A stretch of 64,000 bases of DNA from Lachnospiraceae bacterium V9D3004. GTDB lineage: Bacteria > Bacillota > Clostridia > Lachnospirales > Lachnospiraceae. This document shows, in pieces, positions 27,161-35,266 of the stretch (position 1 is the stretch's first letter; each line of letters begins with the position of its first letter). The notes beneath the pieces were generated by a model. That model had not been told where the DNA came from. It saw only the letters and a list, made by a program, of their open reading frames with translations, and searched no databases. The stretch is taken from assembly GCA_000621985.1 (NCBI GenBank), contig JHWW01000012.1, forward strand, positions 40,357 through 104,356, written 5' to 3'. The translations under genes and the position numbers were made by a program.

Positions 27161-27349
27161 AGCAAGCACCAGTATATACAAAAACTATATATATTTTTCC
27201 GACTAACTAACCCAATTCATTGTAAAACAATCTTTAGTTACGAACCCCACCCCTTCTATATACGTGTGGTTTGCAACCGTCCTAAGCATGACGATAAAAG
27301 GCTTATTTTTGTTGCCATAAATCAACCATCACTGAAAGGAGCAGAAACT

Positions 27350-28258
27350 ATGTATTTTAAAGGAGTAAACACAATCGAAGAACTACGTAAACAGTATCGG
27401 GAACTATTGAAAAAGCACCACCCCGACAATGGCGGTGACGTTTCTGTTACGCAGGAAATCAATGCAGAGTACGACCGCTTATTTGACGTTTTAAGACATT
27501 CAGAAAACACAGACGAGAAAACCTATACCAAAGAAGAGGACGAGCAATTCAGAGCCATTCTGAACGCTGTCAGTGCCTATAACATAGATGTTCAGGTTAT
27601 CGGCAGTTGGATATGGTGTTTTAATTCTTATCCATATCGGGAGCAGTTAAAAAGTTTAGGTTTCTCTTTTGCACCAAAGAAAAAGGCATGGACGTGGCAC
27701 AGCGAGCCATACCACAGACACCACAAAGGAGAAGTACCGTTATCCCATATCAGAGAAAAATACGGTTGTGAAACGGTCAGAAACAGGTCTTATCAGTATT
27801 CATTAGAGAAAGGAAGTGATTTTATGTGTATGATGAACGGAAAACCAGTGAGCGAGTATAATAGTCCTTGCGGACATTGCCCCGATTATCTCTGTGCTTG
27901 TAATCCTCTTGTGATGAACGGATATATTTTCGGGGAATGCGATCTGAGTTATTGCGAGTTTTGCGAATGCTATGATGATTGTATGAATGTAGGTTATAAT
28001 GCACCGCTTGAAATATCCATGTATGAAGATACCGACACCGAGCCAGTCACAGAGCAGACACAGCCTATAAAATTCAGCAAAGCACAATACAATCTGTTGT
28101 GCAAGTTGATAAGACAAAAGCATATTAGCAAAGACTTCTTTTATCGTCTGTTGGTTTTGCTATATGGAACAGAGGATTGGAAAAGCCTTGATTATCAGAG
28201 TATGTATGTTTTCATTGGATTTTTAATACACTGGGATTTTAAGAAAGCGAGGGTATAA
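27350..28258 (+). CDS. J-domain protein of the integrative element
   Basis: 302 residues from the ATG at 27350, preceded by AAAGGAG. The N-terminus has a short J-domain-like helix-HPD-helix (EELRKQYRELLKKHHPDNGGD, about residues 8-28), as used by DnaJ to stimulate DnaK. The middle contains a Trp/His-rich KKKAWTWHSEPYHRHHKG segment and two Cys clusters (CGHCPDYLCAC and CDLSYCEFCEC) that may bind metal. The C-terminal 90 residues are helical. Similar J-domain proteins are common in clostridial integrative elements, but their job is not established. A further upstream in-frame start (27266) has no ribosome site. Confidence 0.75.
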   Translation: MYFKGVNTIEELRKQYRELLKKHHPDNGGDVSVTQEINAEYDRLFDVLRHSENTDEKTYTKEEDEQFRAILNAVSAYNIDVQVIGSWIWCFNSYPYREQLKSLGFSFAPKKKAWTWHSEPYHRHHKGEVPLSHIREKYGCETVRNRSYQYSLEKGSDFMCMMNGKPVSEYNSPCGHCPDYLCACNPLVMNGYIFGECDLSYCEFCECYDDCMNVGYNAPLEISMYEDTDTEPVTEQTQPIKFSKAQYNLLCKLIRQKHISKDFFYRLLVLLYGTEDWKSLDYQSMYVFIGFLIHWDFKKARV

Positions 28259-28260
28259 CT

Positions 28261-28509
28261 ATGAGTGAACTTATTAACAATTTATTTGAAGCACAGGAAC
28301 GCAATACAGATTTTGAACAGTTGGACAGCCTACTTCAAGAAGTATGTGAAAAAAAGGTACAGCCATTCAAAGAAAAGCTGTCTGCATTTGAGTGTGAGGA
28401 TATATGTGATATAGTCTATTCTGTATCATATCTTTCTAAAAAATCAGCATTTGAAATCGGCTTTAAAACTGCCATGAGATTAGTGTTAGATTGCACTGCC
28501 GACAAATGA
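28261..28509 (+). CDS. Small helical element protein (DUF6809-like)
   Basis: 82 residues, all predicted helical, acidic. The end AFEIGFKTAMRLVLDC resembles the conserved C-terminus of the small DUF6809 proteins I know from Lachnospiraceae elements. It starts 2 bp after the J-domain gene stop, so it is translationally coupled. Function unknown; the family link is from memory and moderate. Confidence 0.65.
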   Translation: MSELINNLFEAQERNTDFEQLDSLLQEVCEKKVQPFKEKLSAFECEDICDIVYSVSYLSKKSAFEIGFKTAMRLVLDCTADK

Positions 28510-28510
28510 A

Positions 28511-28831
28511 TTACATAAGCTCTATCATTTTCAGTATCTTCTCTTTCTTGCTATTGTCACAGCCTTGTAATACCCTTAAAATCTCATTATCAAGTGCAGA
28601 AGCAGTGTCTTTGTATTGATTAGATAACAAGTAATCTATGGAAACATCAAGGCTGTTGGCGATAGCAAGAAGCACATTCAAAGATAACTTTGTATAGTTG
28701 TTTTCAATATTTGAAATATGTGAAGTATTACAGCCGACCATTTCCGCAAGGTTGTCTTGTGTAAGACCTCTTTTTAAACGTACTTCTTTTATTCTTATTT
28801 CCAACTTTTCATAATCAACTTCTTTTTGCAA
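28511..28831 (-). CDS. XRE-family repressor of the element
   Basis: 106 residues. The HTH lies in residues 10-65 (IRIKEVRLKRGLTQDNLAEMVGCNTSHISNIENN), the Cro/CI-type fold, followed by SIDYLL and a helical tail for dimerisation. The start codon is TTG with GAGGTG 6 bases upstream. It is divergent from the CheY-like gene, with a 10-bp inverted repeat flanking the shared promoter region, and convergent with the upstream small gene (1 bp apart). It likely controls lysogeny-like maintenance of the element. Confidence 0.85.
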   Translation of the reverse strand: MQKEVDYEKLEIRIKEVRLKRGLTQDNLAEMVGCNTSHISNIENNYTKLSLNVLLAIANSLDVSIDYLLSNQYKDTASALDNEILRVLQGCDNSKKEKILKMIELM

Positions 28832-28852
28832 TCAGAACACCTCTTTCTTGTC

Positions 28853-28934
28853 TATATAAGTTTTTATATGTTCCGATTGTAATATTCATGGTTTTGTGTT
28901 AGAATAATCCGAATAAGTATAATTAACTTATATA
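28853..28934. promoter_or_regulatory. Divergent control region with 10-bp inverted repeat
   Basis: TATATAAGTT (28853-28862) and AACTTATATA (28925-28934) are perfect complements flanking the gap between the repressor and the CheY-like gene. Between them lies a plausible promoter for the CheY-like gene: TTGTAA (28877-28882), 17 bp, TAGAAT (28900-28905). These are candidate operators for the divergent XRE protein. Confidence 0.5.
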
Positions 28935-28955
28935 AACAACAAAGGACATGAATGT

Positions 28956-30179
28956 ATGTTTGGAATATTTGGAAAGAAAAAGAAATTCACAGAACCATTT
29001 GTAGAAGCACAACTGTCAAAACGAAATTTTCAATCAGGCAATAAAACCGTCTTGGTCTGTGATGACGCTGAATTTATGCGGCTCATCTTAAAAGACATAT
29101 TATATCGTTGCAATTATAAGACTATCGAAGCCAGCGATGGACAAGAAGCGGTAGAATTATTCTTTAAGCACAAGCCAGATTTGGTTCTAATGGATATTAC
29201 TATGCCTAATAAAGATGGTATTACGGCATTAAGGGAAATAATGCAGAAAAAGAAAGACGCTTATATCATCATGATATCTGCTATGGGTCAACAAGAAGCC
29301 ACAATCGAAGCTATACAATCAGGTGCAAAAAGTTTTATTATAAAGCCGTTTATAGAAGATAGAGTTTTAGAAGCCCTTGCAGAATTTGACACTATCTTAA
29401 AAGCATCTTTGTATCCAGCAATATCTCAAACAGAGGTAAATTATCAGGAAGAAAGAAATGAACAGAAAGCAGTTCAAACACACTTACAAATTTTGACTTC
29501 ACAATTACTTTTCGATACAATAAAAACTATGCCGTTAATGTTTGGTTTTTCAACAGCAAATGTTCCGGCTAACGCTAACATTAACGGTTTTTGTGCTAAT
29601 CTTGTAAATCTTGATATTGTATCACAGGCTATGAGCGATGAAGAAATAAGGCAATGCGAATACAATATTAGCTCTAAGCGTCAAAGAAATTCTAATCCTG
29701 CTTTGTATAATAGAAGCATGGAAAATAATATTTTATACGAGCTGTTTCAATACTCGTATTTAATGAGTGTATTTGAAGTATTACATGGACAAACAAGCAG
29801 TAATATAAATGTTAAGTTTGACAACTTTCTTTCATTGGTTCAGAATGATTGTAAAACACGTATACAGAACTTAAACCAAGAAATACAAAGGACACCGAGC
29901 ATTAAAAAAATGTTGGAAAATTATGCAACCAATACAAGCAGTTATCCAATGCCGATTAACAGTGTTATCAATCAAAGGGAAAATGATTATATCATAGCCT
30001 GTTTAATGAATTACAGTTTGTCCTATATCATAGAATATATTTTTAAATCAAACCTACAAAAGAATTTACAGACGCTTAATTCATTTTCAGCGAAAGAAGT
30101 AATGCAGACATTAAATGATTGCATTGTATATAAAGCGACACTTCGCCTACAACTTTATGCAGGAGATAAAATAATATAG
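28956..30179 (+). CDS. CheY-like receiver protein with unknown C-terminal domain
   Basis: 407 residues. After a basic N-terminus comes a complete receiver domain (about 30-148): acid pair in LVCDDAEFMR, acceptor Asp in LVLMDITMPNKDG, Ser in MISAMG and Lys in FIIKPF, with all catalytic residues intact. Residues 160-407 are mainly helical and match no output domain I recognise; no HTH, GGDEF or HD-GYP signature is seen. No kinase is in the element, so phosphorylation would have to come from a host kinase. The gene is followed by a terminator at 30201-30235. Confidence 0.8.
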   Translation: MFGIFGKKKKFTEPFVEAQLSKRNFQSGNKTVLVCDDAEFMRLILKDILYRCNYKTIEASDGQEAVELFFKHKPDLVLMDITMPNKDGITALREIMQKKKDAYIIMISAMGQQEATIEAIQSGAKSFIIKPFIEDRVLEALAEFDTILKASLYPAISQTEVNYQEERNEQKAVQTHLQILTSQLLFDTIKTMPLMFGFSTANVPANANINGFCANLVNLDIVSQAMSDEEIRQCEYNISSKRQRNSNPALYNRSMENNILYELFQYSYLMSVFEVLHGQTSSNINVKFDNFLSLVQNDCKTRIQNLNQEIQRTPSIKKMLENYATNTSSYPMPINSVINQRENDYIIACLMNYSLSYIIEYIFKSNLQKNLQTLNSFSAKEVMQTLNDCIVYKATLRLQLYAGDKII

Positions 30180-30200
30180 CTCATAACTGATATAATTCAT

Positions 30201-30235
30201 AGGAGATACTTGAAACGGGGTATCTCCTTCTTTGT
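30201..30235 (+). terminator. Terminator of the CheY-like gene
   Basis: Stem GGAGATAC (30202-30209) / GTATCTCC (30220-30227) with a T-rich tail, 22 bp past the stop. The rest of 30236-30533 is AT-rich with no supported feature; the 61-codon plus-strand ORF at 30347 has no ribosome site. Confidence 0.7.
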
Positions 30236-30533
30236 ATTATTCTTTCTCCGACACCACCCACTCAAATCATAAATAAACGCTTGTGATACTCATAAATGTA
30301 ACATGCAGGGTTTCATATTATCTTATTTTCATTTCAAACCGTTGCATTGTTTAAAATCCACAAAAATAAGTTTACGTTGATCTTGCTTACCATATTAAAA
30401 GATACTCCTAGAAATAATAAAAAGTGTTCCTTAGAGACATTCTCTGTATGCCTAGGTCATTTTGTGATTTTGAAAACTGTGTATTTGCAAAAAAGTATAT
30501 ACCCGATACAAAATCATTTTACCGCATGGTAAG

Positions 30534-31505
30534 CTATTTTTTCTGAAACTCATCATATTTTTGTTGAATTAAGTGTTTTGAAAACCTTGTTTTCTCTATC
30601 CAATCCCTAAACCCATGTATATCTTCTTTTGACTTAAATAGCGAAAACATCTTTCCGCATTCTTCCGACCATTCATCATATAAAGCAATAAGGAAATTAT
30701 CATCATACATATTCTTATTTCTATAATACTCGATTGCTTTGTGCTGTTTATCTCTTGCTTTATTACGAAGTTTGACATACTCATCATTTGGAAAGACTTT
30801 CATAATCTCATTACAAGTCTTATGTTTGAACTCCAAATTAGGAAGTCTGCAATACTTATCACTTTTTCTTCTCGGTAGAAATAAGCGCCCACAACACCCA
30901 CATTCTTTTACCGTTTTATTTGACTTTTCCATATAACTCCGCAAATCGAGTAAAAGGTAATCATAACTATCTGTCAAATAATATACTGGTAACTGTTCAT
31001 TTTTTATAAATTCAAGCGTTGAACTAATTTCACGCTCCCCCATAATCTCAACTAATTTTTGTAAATCATTATCTTCTCTTGTTAATATATTTCGCACAAT
31101 ACTAAATAGTTTATCCTCTGAAAAAATCAATGGCATATAAGCGGTTGTATCTGTATTCTCAAAAGAACAGGTTTCAATCTTATTTAAAACCTCTCTTGTA
31201 AGCATATCCGTTATTATATGAGCCTGCTTTGTATTCAAATAACCTTTAGAAGCAAATGAAATATATCGCTCTATTTTTCTATACAAGGTCAAAGCAAATT
31301 TTTCTATATTCTCAGAACAGAATCCATTATGAATATACTGATTTATAACTTCCGCTATACTAATGCGTATATTCTTACAATCTGTATTTAATAATGTAAT
31401 AGCAAATGTTCCATACAGTATTTCCTGCTGTTTCGTTTTATCAAACATATTAAAGCCATTGTCGGTGTCAAGCAACGCCATTCCTACAGTAATATTGTCA
31501 GTCAT
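30534..31505 (-). CDS. Zinc-finger-containing element protein (DUF6076-like)
   Basis: 323 residues. The C-terminal third has a treble-clef-like Cys cluster, KECGCCGRLFLPRRKSDKYC (about residue 215), followed by a basic, helical segment. The layout resembles the DUF6076/RepB-like proteins I know from clostridial integrative elements and plasmids. The N-terminal 200 residues are helical without known motifs. GAGGA lies before the ATG at 31505. It is divergent from the small HTH gene at 31658. Probably nucleic-acid binding; function unknown. Confidence 0.65.
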   Translation of the reverse strand: MTDNITVGMALLDTDNGFNMFDKTKQQEILYGTFAITLLNTDCKNIRISIAEVINQYIHNGFCSENIEKFALTLYRKIERYISFASKGYLNTKQAHIITDMLTREVLNKIETCSFENTDTTAYMPLIFSEDKLFSIVRNILTREDNDLQKLVEIMGEREISSTLEFIKNEQLPVYYLTDSYDYLLLDLRSYMEKSNKTVKECGCCGRLFLPRRKSDKYCRLPNLEFKHKTCNEIMKVFPNDEYVKLRNKARDKQHKAIEYYRNKNMYDDNFLIALYDEWSEECGKMFSLFKSKEDIHGFRDWIEKTRFSKHLIQQKYDEFQKK

Positions 31506-31524
31506 AATTAGTGTCCTCGTTTTC

Positions 31525-31574
31525 TCTATGTATCGAAATTAAAATTTATTTACATAGATATAGTCGTGATATCT
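31525..31574. promoter_or_regulatory. Divergent intergenic region with inverted repeats
   Basis: TCTATGTA (31525-31532) pairs with TACATAGA (31551-31558), and AGATAT (31556-31561) with ATATCT (31569-31574). They lie between two divergent element genes and are candidate regulator sites; no strong promoter consensus is found. Confidence 0.3.
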
Positions 31575-31657
31575 GTATTATATCTTGATATGCTTACATC
31601 ATCAACAGCAAACTTGCAAGTAACCGTTGAAATATCAGTTAAAGAAAGGAATTAGAA

Positions 31658-31900
31658 ATGAATAACAAAGATATTGAGAAACTTCTCAAAGAAGAACGGA
31701 TTTTCAAATGGCAGGTTGCCAAAAAACTTGGAATCCATGAAACAACTTTTGTCCGTTGGTTTCGAGACGAACTGACAACGGAGCAGATACAACAAATAAA
31801 AACTGCCATAAGAAAAATAAAAGCAGATAACCAGGGAGATAATGATTATGCCGAGAAGAAAGCTTACCCCGTTTCAGCCGTGGGAAACCAAAAACAATGA
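31658..31900 (+). CDS. Small HTH-like element protein
   Basis: 80 residues. WQVAKKLGIHETTFVRWFRDELTTEQIQQI (about 18-47) reads as a helix-turn-helix of the type found in small proteins next to replication genes of clostridial mobile elements. An AAAGGA site is 8 bases before the ATG. The last 53 bases overlap the next gene in another frame. Role unknown, perhaps control of the element's replication or excision. Confidence 0.7.
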   Translation: MNNKDIEKLLKEERIFKWQVAKKLGIHETTFVRWFRDELTTEQIQQIKTAIRKIKADNQGDNDYAEKKAYPVSAVGNQKQ

Positions 31901-32192
31901 CGGTATAGAAAAACGCTATTTCAGATTAGGTGCAACCATAATGGCATCCGAAACAATGAGAACACTTTCTCCCAATGCTTTTAAGGTCTACTGCTATATG
32001 AGACTCGAATCGGCTGGAAAAAGAAGTTTCACTTTCCCACATACTAAATACTGTTCATATATGAGTAAGCCAACTTTTTACAAAGCCCGTGATGAACTCA
32101 TAGAACACGGATTCATTGACATTGTTCAGAACAACAAAAACCTACGTAAAGCAAATATTTATATGTTTTCTGACCGTTGGAAGACGCTCTAA
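31848..32192 (+). CDS. Winged-helix protein, possible replication-initiator fragment
   Basis: 114 residues from the ATG at 31848 (GGGAG upstream; another in-frame ATG at 31842). It reads RLGATIMASETMRTLSPNAFKVYCYM, then FTFPHTKYCSYMSKPTFYKARDELIEHGFI, a winged-helix pattern like the N-terminal domain of RepA/N or replisome-organiser proteins. It is much shorter than a full initiator, so it is either a standalone DNA-binding protein or a truncated one. It overlaps the preceding HTH gene by 53 bp. Confidence 0.65.
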   Translation: MPRRKLTPFQPWETKNNDGIEKRYFRLGATIMASETMRTLSPNAFKVYCYMRLESAGKRSFTFPHTKYCSYMSKPTFYKARDELIEHGFIDIVQNNKNLRKANIYMFSDRWKTL

Positions 32193-32223
32193 ATAACGCC
32201 ATAGATGGCTATATATAGTATAT

Positions 32224-32385
32224 GTGTCAATATTCTTGACATGAAACCAGAACGATATATTAAGAACGGTTGTAAAGATTTTTTACACTGGTTTCCTACG
32301 GCAATACGCAATTTGATAAAGATTCTTGACATGTTTTTATATCAACTTGTAATAAATCTTTACAGCCAAATAAAGGAGAAAACCT
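32224..32385 (+). promoter_or_regulatory. Intergenic control region with repeated TTGACATG motif
   Basis: TGTCAA-TATTC-TTGACA forms a perfect inverted repeat (about 32226-32242). ATTCTTGACATG recurs 90 bp later (about 32322-32333) as a plausible -35 region for the gene at 32386, which has an AAAGGAG site. Candidate operator and promoter; not certain. Confidence 0.35.
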
Positions 32386-32727
32386 ATGAGCAAAAAAGAC
32401 GTACAAGACTTATGTTATCAATTTCAAGAGGAAAGTATCTTTAAGCAGTACAACATACTTCTCTCTAAAGTAGACAATGGCGAAATAGAAATGCCTATAT
32501 TTTCATATTGTCTCTTACGCGCCTTAATCAGCACTATGTTTCATATAAAAACAAGGGCTGAATATGATTTAGTCTGCCTTGCCCTATTATATGCAGAAAG
32601 AACATTTCTAATTTATGACGATACGATACCCTTAGAAGAAAAGCAAACGGTACAGGCATACATACATGAGGCACTTTCAGACATTATACAGAGCAAGTCA
32701 GAAAGAAAGGAGCAGGACAATGAATAA
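32386..32727 (+). CDS. Unknown helical element protein
   Basis: 113 residues, acidic, helical, with no domain I recognise. AAAGGAG lies 8 bases before the ATG. The stop overlaps the excisionase start by 8 bases, so the two are translationally coupled and probably expressed together with int. Small proteins in this position are frequent in Tn916-like recombination modules; no function can be assigned. Confidence 0.65.
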   Translation: MSKKDVQDLCYQFQEESIFKQYNILLSKVDNGEIEMPIFSYCLLRALISTMFHIKTRAEYDLVCLALLYAERTFLIYDDTIPLEEKQTVQAYIHEALSDIIQSKSERKEQDNE

Positions 32728-32905
32728 CATACTCCCGATCGCACCACGTATGGTAACAATCAAAGAATTATCAAGACTTACAAATATTTCAGAATACGCT
32801 ATACGGCGACTATGCTTAACCAAACAAATTGTCTTTATTAAGTCGGGCACAAAATATCTAATCAATTATGACCGATTCATAGACTATCTAAACAGTATTC
32901 AATGA
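32720..32905 (+). CDS. xis: Excisionase
   Basis: 61 residues from the ATG at 32720 (AAAGGAG site). MVTIKELSRLTNISEYAIRRLCLTKQIVFIKSG is the MerR-like winged HTH used by Tn916-type Xis proteins, ending with YLINYDRFIDYLN. It binds near the element ends and turns integrase toward excision. Position, size and the integrase 81 bp downstream all agree. Confidence 0.85.
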   Translation: MNNILPIAPRMVTIKELSRLTNISEYAIRRLCLTKQIVFIKSGTKYLINYDRFIDYLNSIQ

Positions 32906-32986
32906 AATGAAGAAAGTCGCTGACTTATAAACGATCAGCATCTTTTCTTTATTATACAAATCACATCAACGAAAGGAGCTAACACT

Positions 32987-34213
32987 ATGGCAAACGAAGA
33001 AATCAGAAAGGTTGACACAGGTATTATTCAAAGAGGTAAGACCTACCGCTTTACAGTCTATCTTGGTTATGATGTTGAGGGTAAACAAATTAGAAAGACC
33101 ACAACATTTGTACCACCAGCAGGACTGACGCAGAGAAAAGCGGACAAACTTGCAAAAGAGGAATACGTCATTTTTTCAAATCGTTGTAAGGGTTTATATA
33201 ATCTCAAAGAAAATATGCGTTTCTCAGAACTTGTCGAGGAATATTTCAGACTGTATGCGCCGAATAATTTAAAACCCATAACGGCATACAACTATGAAAA
33301 GCATATCAATTATCATTTTATGGAGTATTTCGGAAATAAAAAGCTGAAAGATATAACCACTGCTTCTATCAGCCATTTCTTTGCAACCCATGAAACCATG
33401 ATAAAGGGAGAAAAGAAAAAATTATCCCCTGCCAATGCTAAAAGAATCTATTGTATTCTGCAAAGTCTGTTCAAATTCGCAGTCACACAAGGTTGTATTA
33501 AAGAAACCCCTTGCAAAAATGTACTTCTGCCAAAGAAGAATCCATTAGAAGAAAAGAAACAGATGTATATTACCGCAGAAGAATTACCAAACTTCTTAAA
33601 TCTGTTTACGGCGTATTCTCCACTTAATACAATCATTTTGGTACTAATTTATACTGGTATGAGGTCTGGCGAATGTCTTGGTTTACAATGGAGCGATATT
33701 GATTTTGAAGAACATAAAATACATATCCGACACACACTGACAGATGTTAGAGGTGTTCATTTCTTGACTACGCCTAAGACAGCAACAAGTGTCAGAGATT
33801 TATACATGAACGATACTCTTGTAGAACTTCTTAAAAAACATCGAATAGAACAAAAGAAATTACAGTTGTCTTTTGGTGCTACTTTTGAACATCCCGAAAT
33901 GGTTTTCACTTCTGCCACTGGCAATTATAAAGACCGTAGTTGCTTGAATACCTCTTTTAAACGCTTTTTACGAGGAACAGGCTTTGAGTACATGACCTTG
34001 CATAAATTACGCCATACAAACGCTACTCTGTTATTAAATAATGGTGTTGATTTAAAGATTGTATCCGAGCATTTAGGACACTCTGACATTCAGATTACAG
34101 CAAGCACTTATACCGCTGTTTTGGATAGCACTCGCAAGAAAACTGCTGAACTTATGGAGCAGATTTTGACAGAAAAAACACCAAATAAACACCAAATCCA
34201 GGATATAGTATAA
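32987..34213 (+). CDS. int: Tyrosine recombinase/integrase (Tn916 Int-like)
   Basis: 408 residues. An N-terminal arm-binding region (RGKTYRFTVYLGYDVEGKQIRKTTTF) is followed by a SAM-like core-binding domain (about 75-180) and a catalytic domain with Arg in TGMRSGECLGL (about 225), HKLRH (about 343), HLGH (about 365) and the Tyr in ASTYTAV (about 377). AAAGGAG lies before the ATG. It catalyses integration at the rpsI 3' end. The last codons overlap a right-end copy of the arm-type repeat (34176-34196), so the protein's C-terminus is constrained by its own binding site. Confidence 0.95.
   Translation: MANEEIRKVDTGIIQRGKTYRFTVYLGYDVEGKQIRKTTTFVPPAGLTQRKADKLAKEEYVIFSNRCKGLYNLKENMRFSELVEEYFRLYAPNNLKPITAYNYEKHINYHFMEYFGNKKLKDITTASISHFFATHETMIKGEKKKLSPANAKRIYCILQSLFKFAVTQGCIKETPCKNVLLPKKNPLEEKKQMYITAEELPNFLNLFTAYSPLNTIILVLIYTGMRSGECLGLQWSDIDFEEHKIHIRHTLTDVRGVHFLTTPKTATSVRDLYMNDTLVELLKKHRIEQKKLQLSFGATFEHPEMVFTSATGNYKDRSCLNTSFKRFLRGTGFEYMTLHKLRHTNATLLLNNGVDLKIVSEHLGHSDIQITASTYTAVLDSTRKKTAELMEQILTEKTPNKHQIQDIV
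34176..34196 (+). repeat. Right arm-type integrase site, inside the int coding end
   Basis: Same 21 bp as 27140-27160, direct orientation, encoding part of the integrase tail (KTPNKHQ). Confidence 0.65.
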
Positions 34214-34250
34214 AAGAAACCCCTGCAAACGTAGTGTTTACAAGGGTTTC
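34210..34250 (-). terminator. Element-borne terminator now serving rpsI
   Basis: On the minus strand: stem GAAACCC...GGGTTTC (34244-34250 with 34216-34222, with further pairing of TGTAAAC and GTTTGCA) followed by TTTTAT. It lies 15 bp past the rpsI stop and inside the element. Confidence 0.65.
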
Positions 34251-34264
34251 GCAAATCCTGCTTA

Positions 34265-34281
34265 TTATCTCTTTGAGAACT
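34265..34281. repeat. attR: right attachment-site copy, the rpsI 3' end
   Basis: Identical to 27009-27025. It contains the rpsI stop codon and the codons for the conserved FSKR tail, so the gene stays intact after integration. Confidence 0.88.
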
Positions 34282-34657
34282 GAGGTGCACGTCTTGCTGC
34301 CTTGAGTCCGTACTTCTTTCTTTCTTTCATTCTTGAATCTCTTGTAAGGAATCCGGCCTTCTTAAGTGCAGGACGATTCTCGGCGTCTGCTTCAAGAAGA
34401 GCTCTTGAGATACCATGACGGATAGCTCCGGCCTGACCTGTAACTCCACCACCCTTAACGGTTGTGATGACGTCATACTTATCAGTCGCATTAAGCAATT
34501 CAAGCGGCTGACGAACTATAAGCTTAAGAGTCTCAAGTCCGAAATACTCATCTATATCTCTCTTATTGATAGTTATCTTACCTGAGCCCGGTACAAGATA
34601 TACTCTTGCAACACTGCTCTTTCTTCTTCCTGTTCCATAATACTTAACTGTAGCCAA
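34265..34657 (-). CDS. rpsI: 30S ribosomal protein S9
   Basis: 130 residues, full length. [21 protein letters not shown] at the start, [20 protein letters not shown] in the middle and the invariant basic tail ending QFSKR, which reaches the P-site tRNA. GGAGG lies before the ATG. It sits 26 bp downstream of rplM, the usual L13-S9 operon. The 3' end is the target site of the integrative element. Confidence 0.98.
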   Translation of the reverse strand: MATVKYYGTGRRKSSVARVYLVPGSGKITINKRDIDEYFGLETLKLIVRQPLELLNATDKYDVITTVKGGGVTGQAGAIRHGISRALLEADAENRPALKKAGFLTRDSRMKERKKYGLKAARRAPQFSKR

Positions 34658-34683
34658 TGTTATATCCTCCTTTCAACCTCTCA

Positions 34684-35124
34684 TCAATGCTTCTTAGCGA
34701 TCACTAATTCTTCCGGCTTCTGTGCTGCATGCGGATGTTCCGGTCCTGCATATACATGAAGCTTTGTCATCATCTGTCTTCCGAGAGGTCCCTTTGGAAG
34801 CATTCCCTTAACTGCATGGCTGATAACGAATTCAGGTTTCTTATTCATCATCTCTTTAAGAGTTGTCTCCTTCATACCACCAACATACTCTGAATGTCTG
34901 TAGTATATCTTCTGGCTGAGCTTCTTACCTGTAACTTTAATCTTATCAGCGTTTACAACTATTACATAATCACCTGTATCGATATGCGGTGTATATATAG
35001 GCTTGTTCTTGCCTCTTAACACATTGGCGATCTCTGCTGAAAGACGACCAAGTGTATGATCTGTGGCATCTATTACATACCACTTTCTTTCAATAGTGGA
35101 TGGACTTGCCATATAACTCTTCAT
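34684..35124 (-). CDS. rplM: 50S ribosomal protein L13
   Basis: 146 residues. [33 protein letters not shown] and the [31 protein letters not shown] and [12 protein letters not shown] motifs are diagnostic. An AGGAGG site precedes the ATG. It is first in the rplM-rpsI operon. Upstream lie a consensus promoter (35267-35295) and a leader of about 135 nt, the place where Firmicutes often carry an L13 autoregulatory leader. Confidence 0.98.
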   Translation of the reverse strand: MKSYMASPSTIERKWYVIDATDHTLGRLSAEIANVLRGKNKPIYTPHIDTGDYVIVVNADKIKVTGKKLSQKIYYRHSEYVGGMKETTLKEMMNKKPEFVISHAVKGMLPKGPLGRQMMTKLHVYAGPEHPHAAQKPEELVIAKKH

Positions 35125-35260
35125 CCTGATAACCTCCTAAATTATCTTACATCAAATCTTCAGTATGTTTTAATTTCAAATAGTAGTAGATCTTTCTATT
35201 GTGACATCCGTGCTTCGGGCATTCCGGGGCTTTGGGTTGTCCGGACACTTCACGCCACGT
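35125..35260 (-). promoter_or_regulatory. Long 5' leader of rplM, possible L13 leader element
   Basis: The transcript from the promoter at 35267-35295 would have about 135 untranslated nt containing GC-rich pairing segments (TCCGGACA, CCCCGGAATGCCCGAAGC). L13 leaders are known in Firmicutes; I cannot confirm the consensus fold by eye. Confidence 0.4.
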
Positions 35261-35266
35261 TTTAAT

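Larger units (their letters stand above)
27009..34281. mobile_element. 7.2-kb integrative element inserted at the 3' end of rpsI
   Basis: It is bounded by a 17-bp direct repeat and holds a tyrosine integrase and excisionase at the rpsI end. It also carries a divergent XRE repressor, a J-domain protein, a CheY-like protein, a Zn-finger protein and small HTH proteins. Codon use and base composition are more AT-rich than the flanks. No relaxase, FtsK-like coupling protein or type IV secretion gene is visible, so it is either an element mobilised in trans or a deleted ICE/IME. Insertion in rpsI is known for some Firmicute ICEs and IMEs. Confidence 0.9.

Noticed and set aside
30347..30532. 61-codon plus-strand ORF in the element
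   Set aside because: No ribosome site or promoter, AT-rich, no domain.
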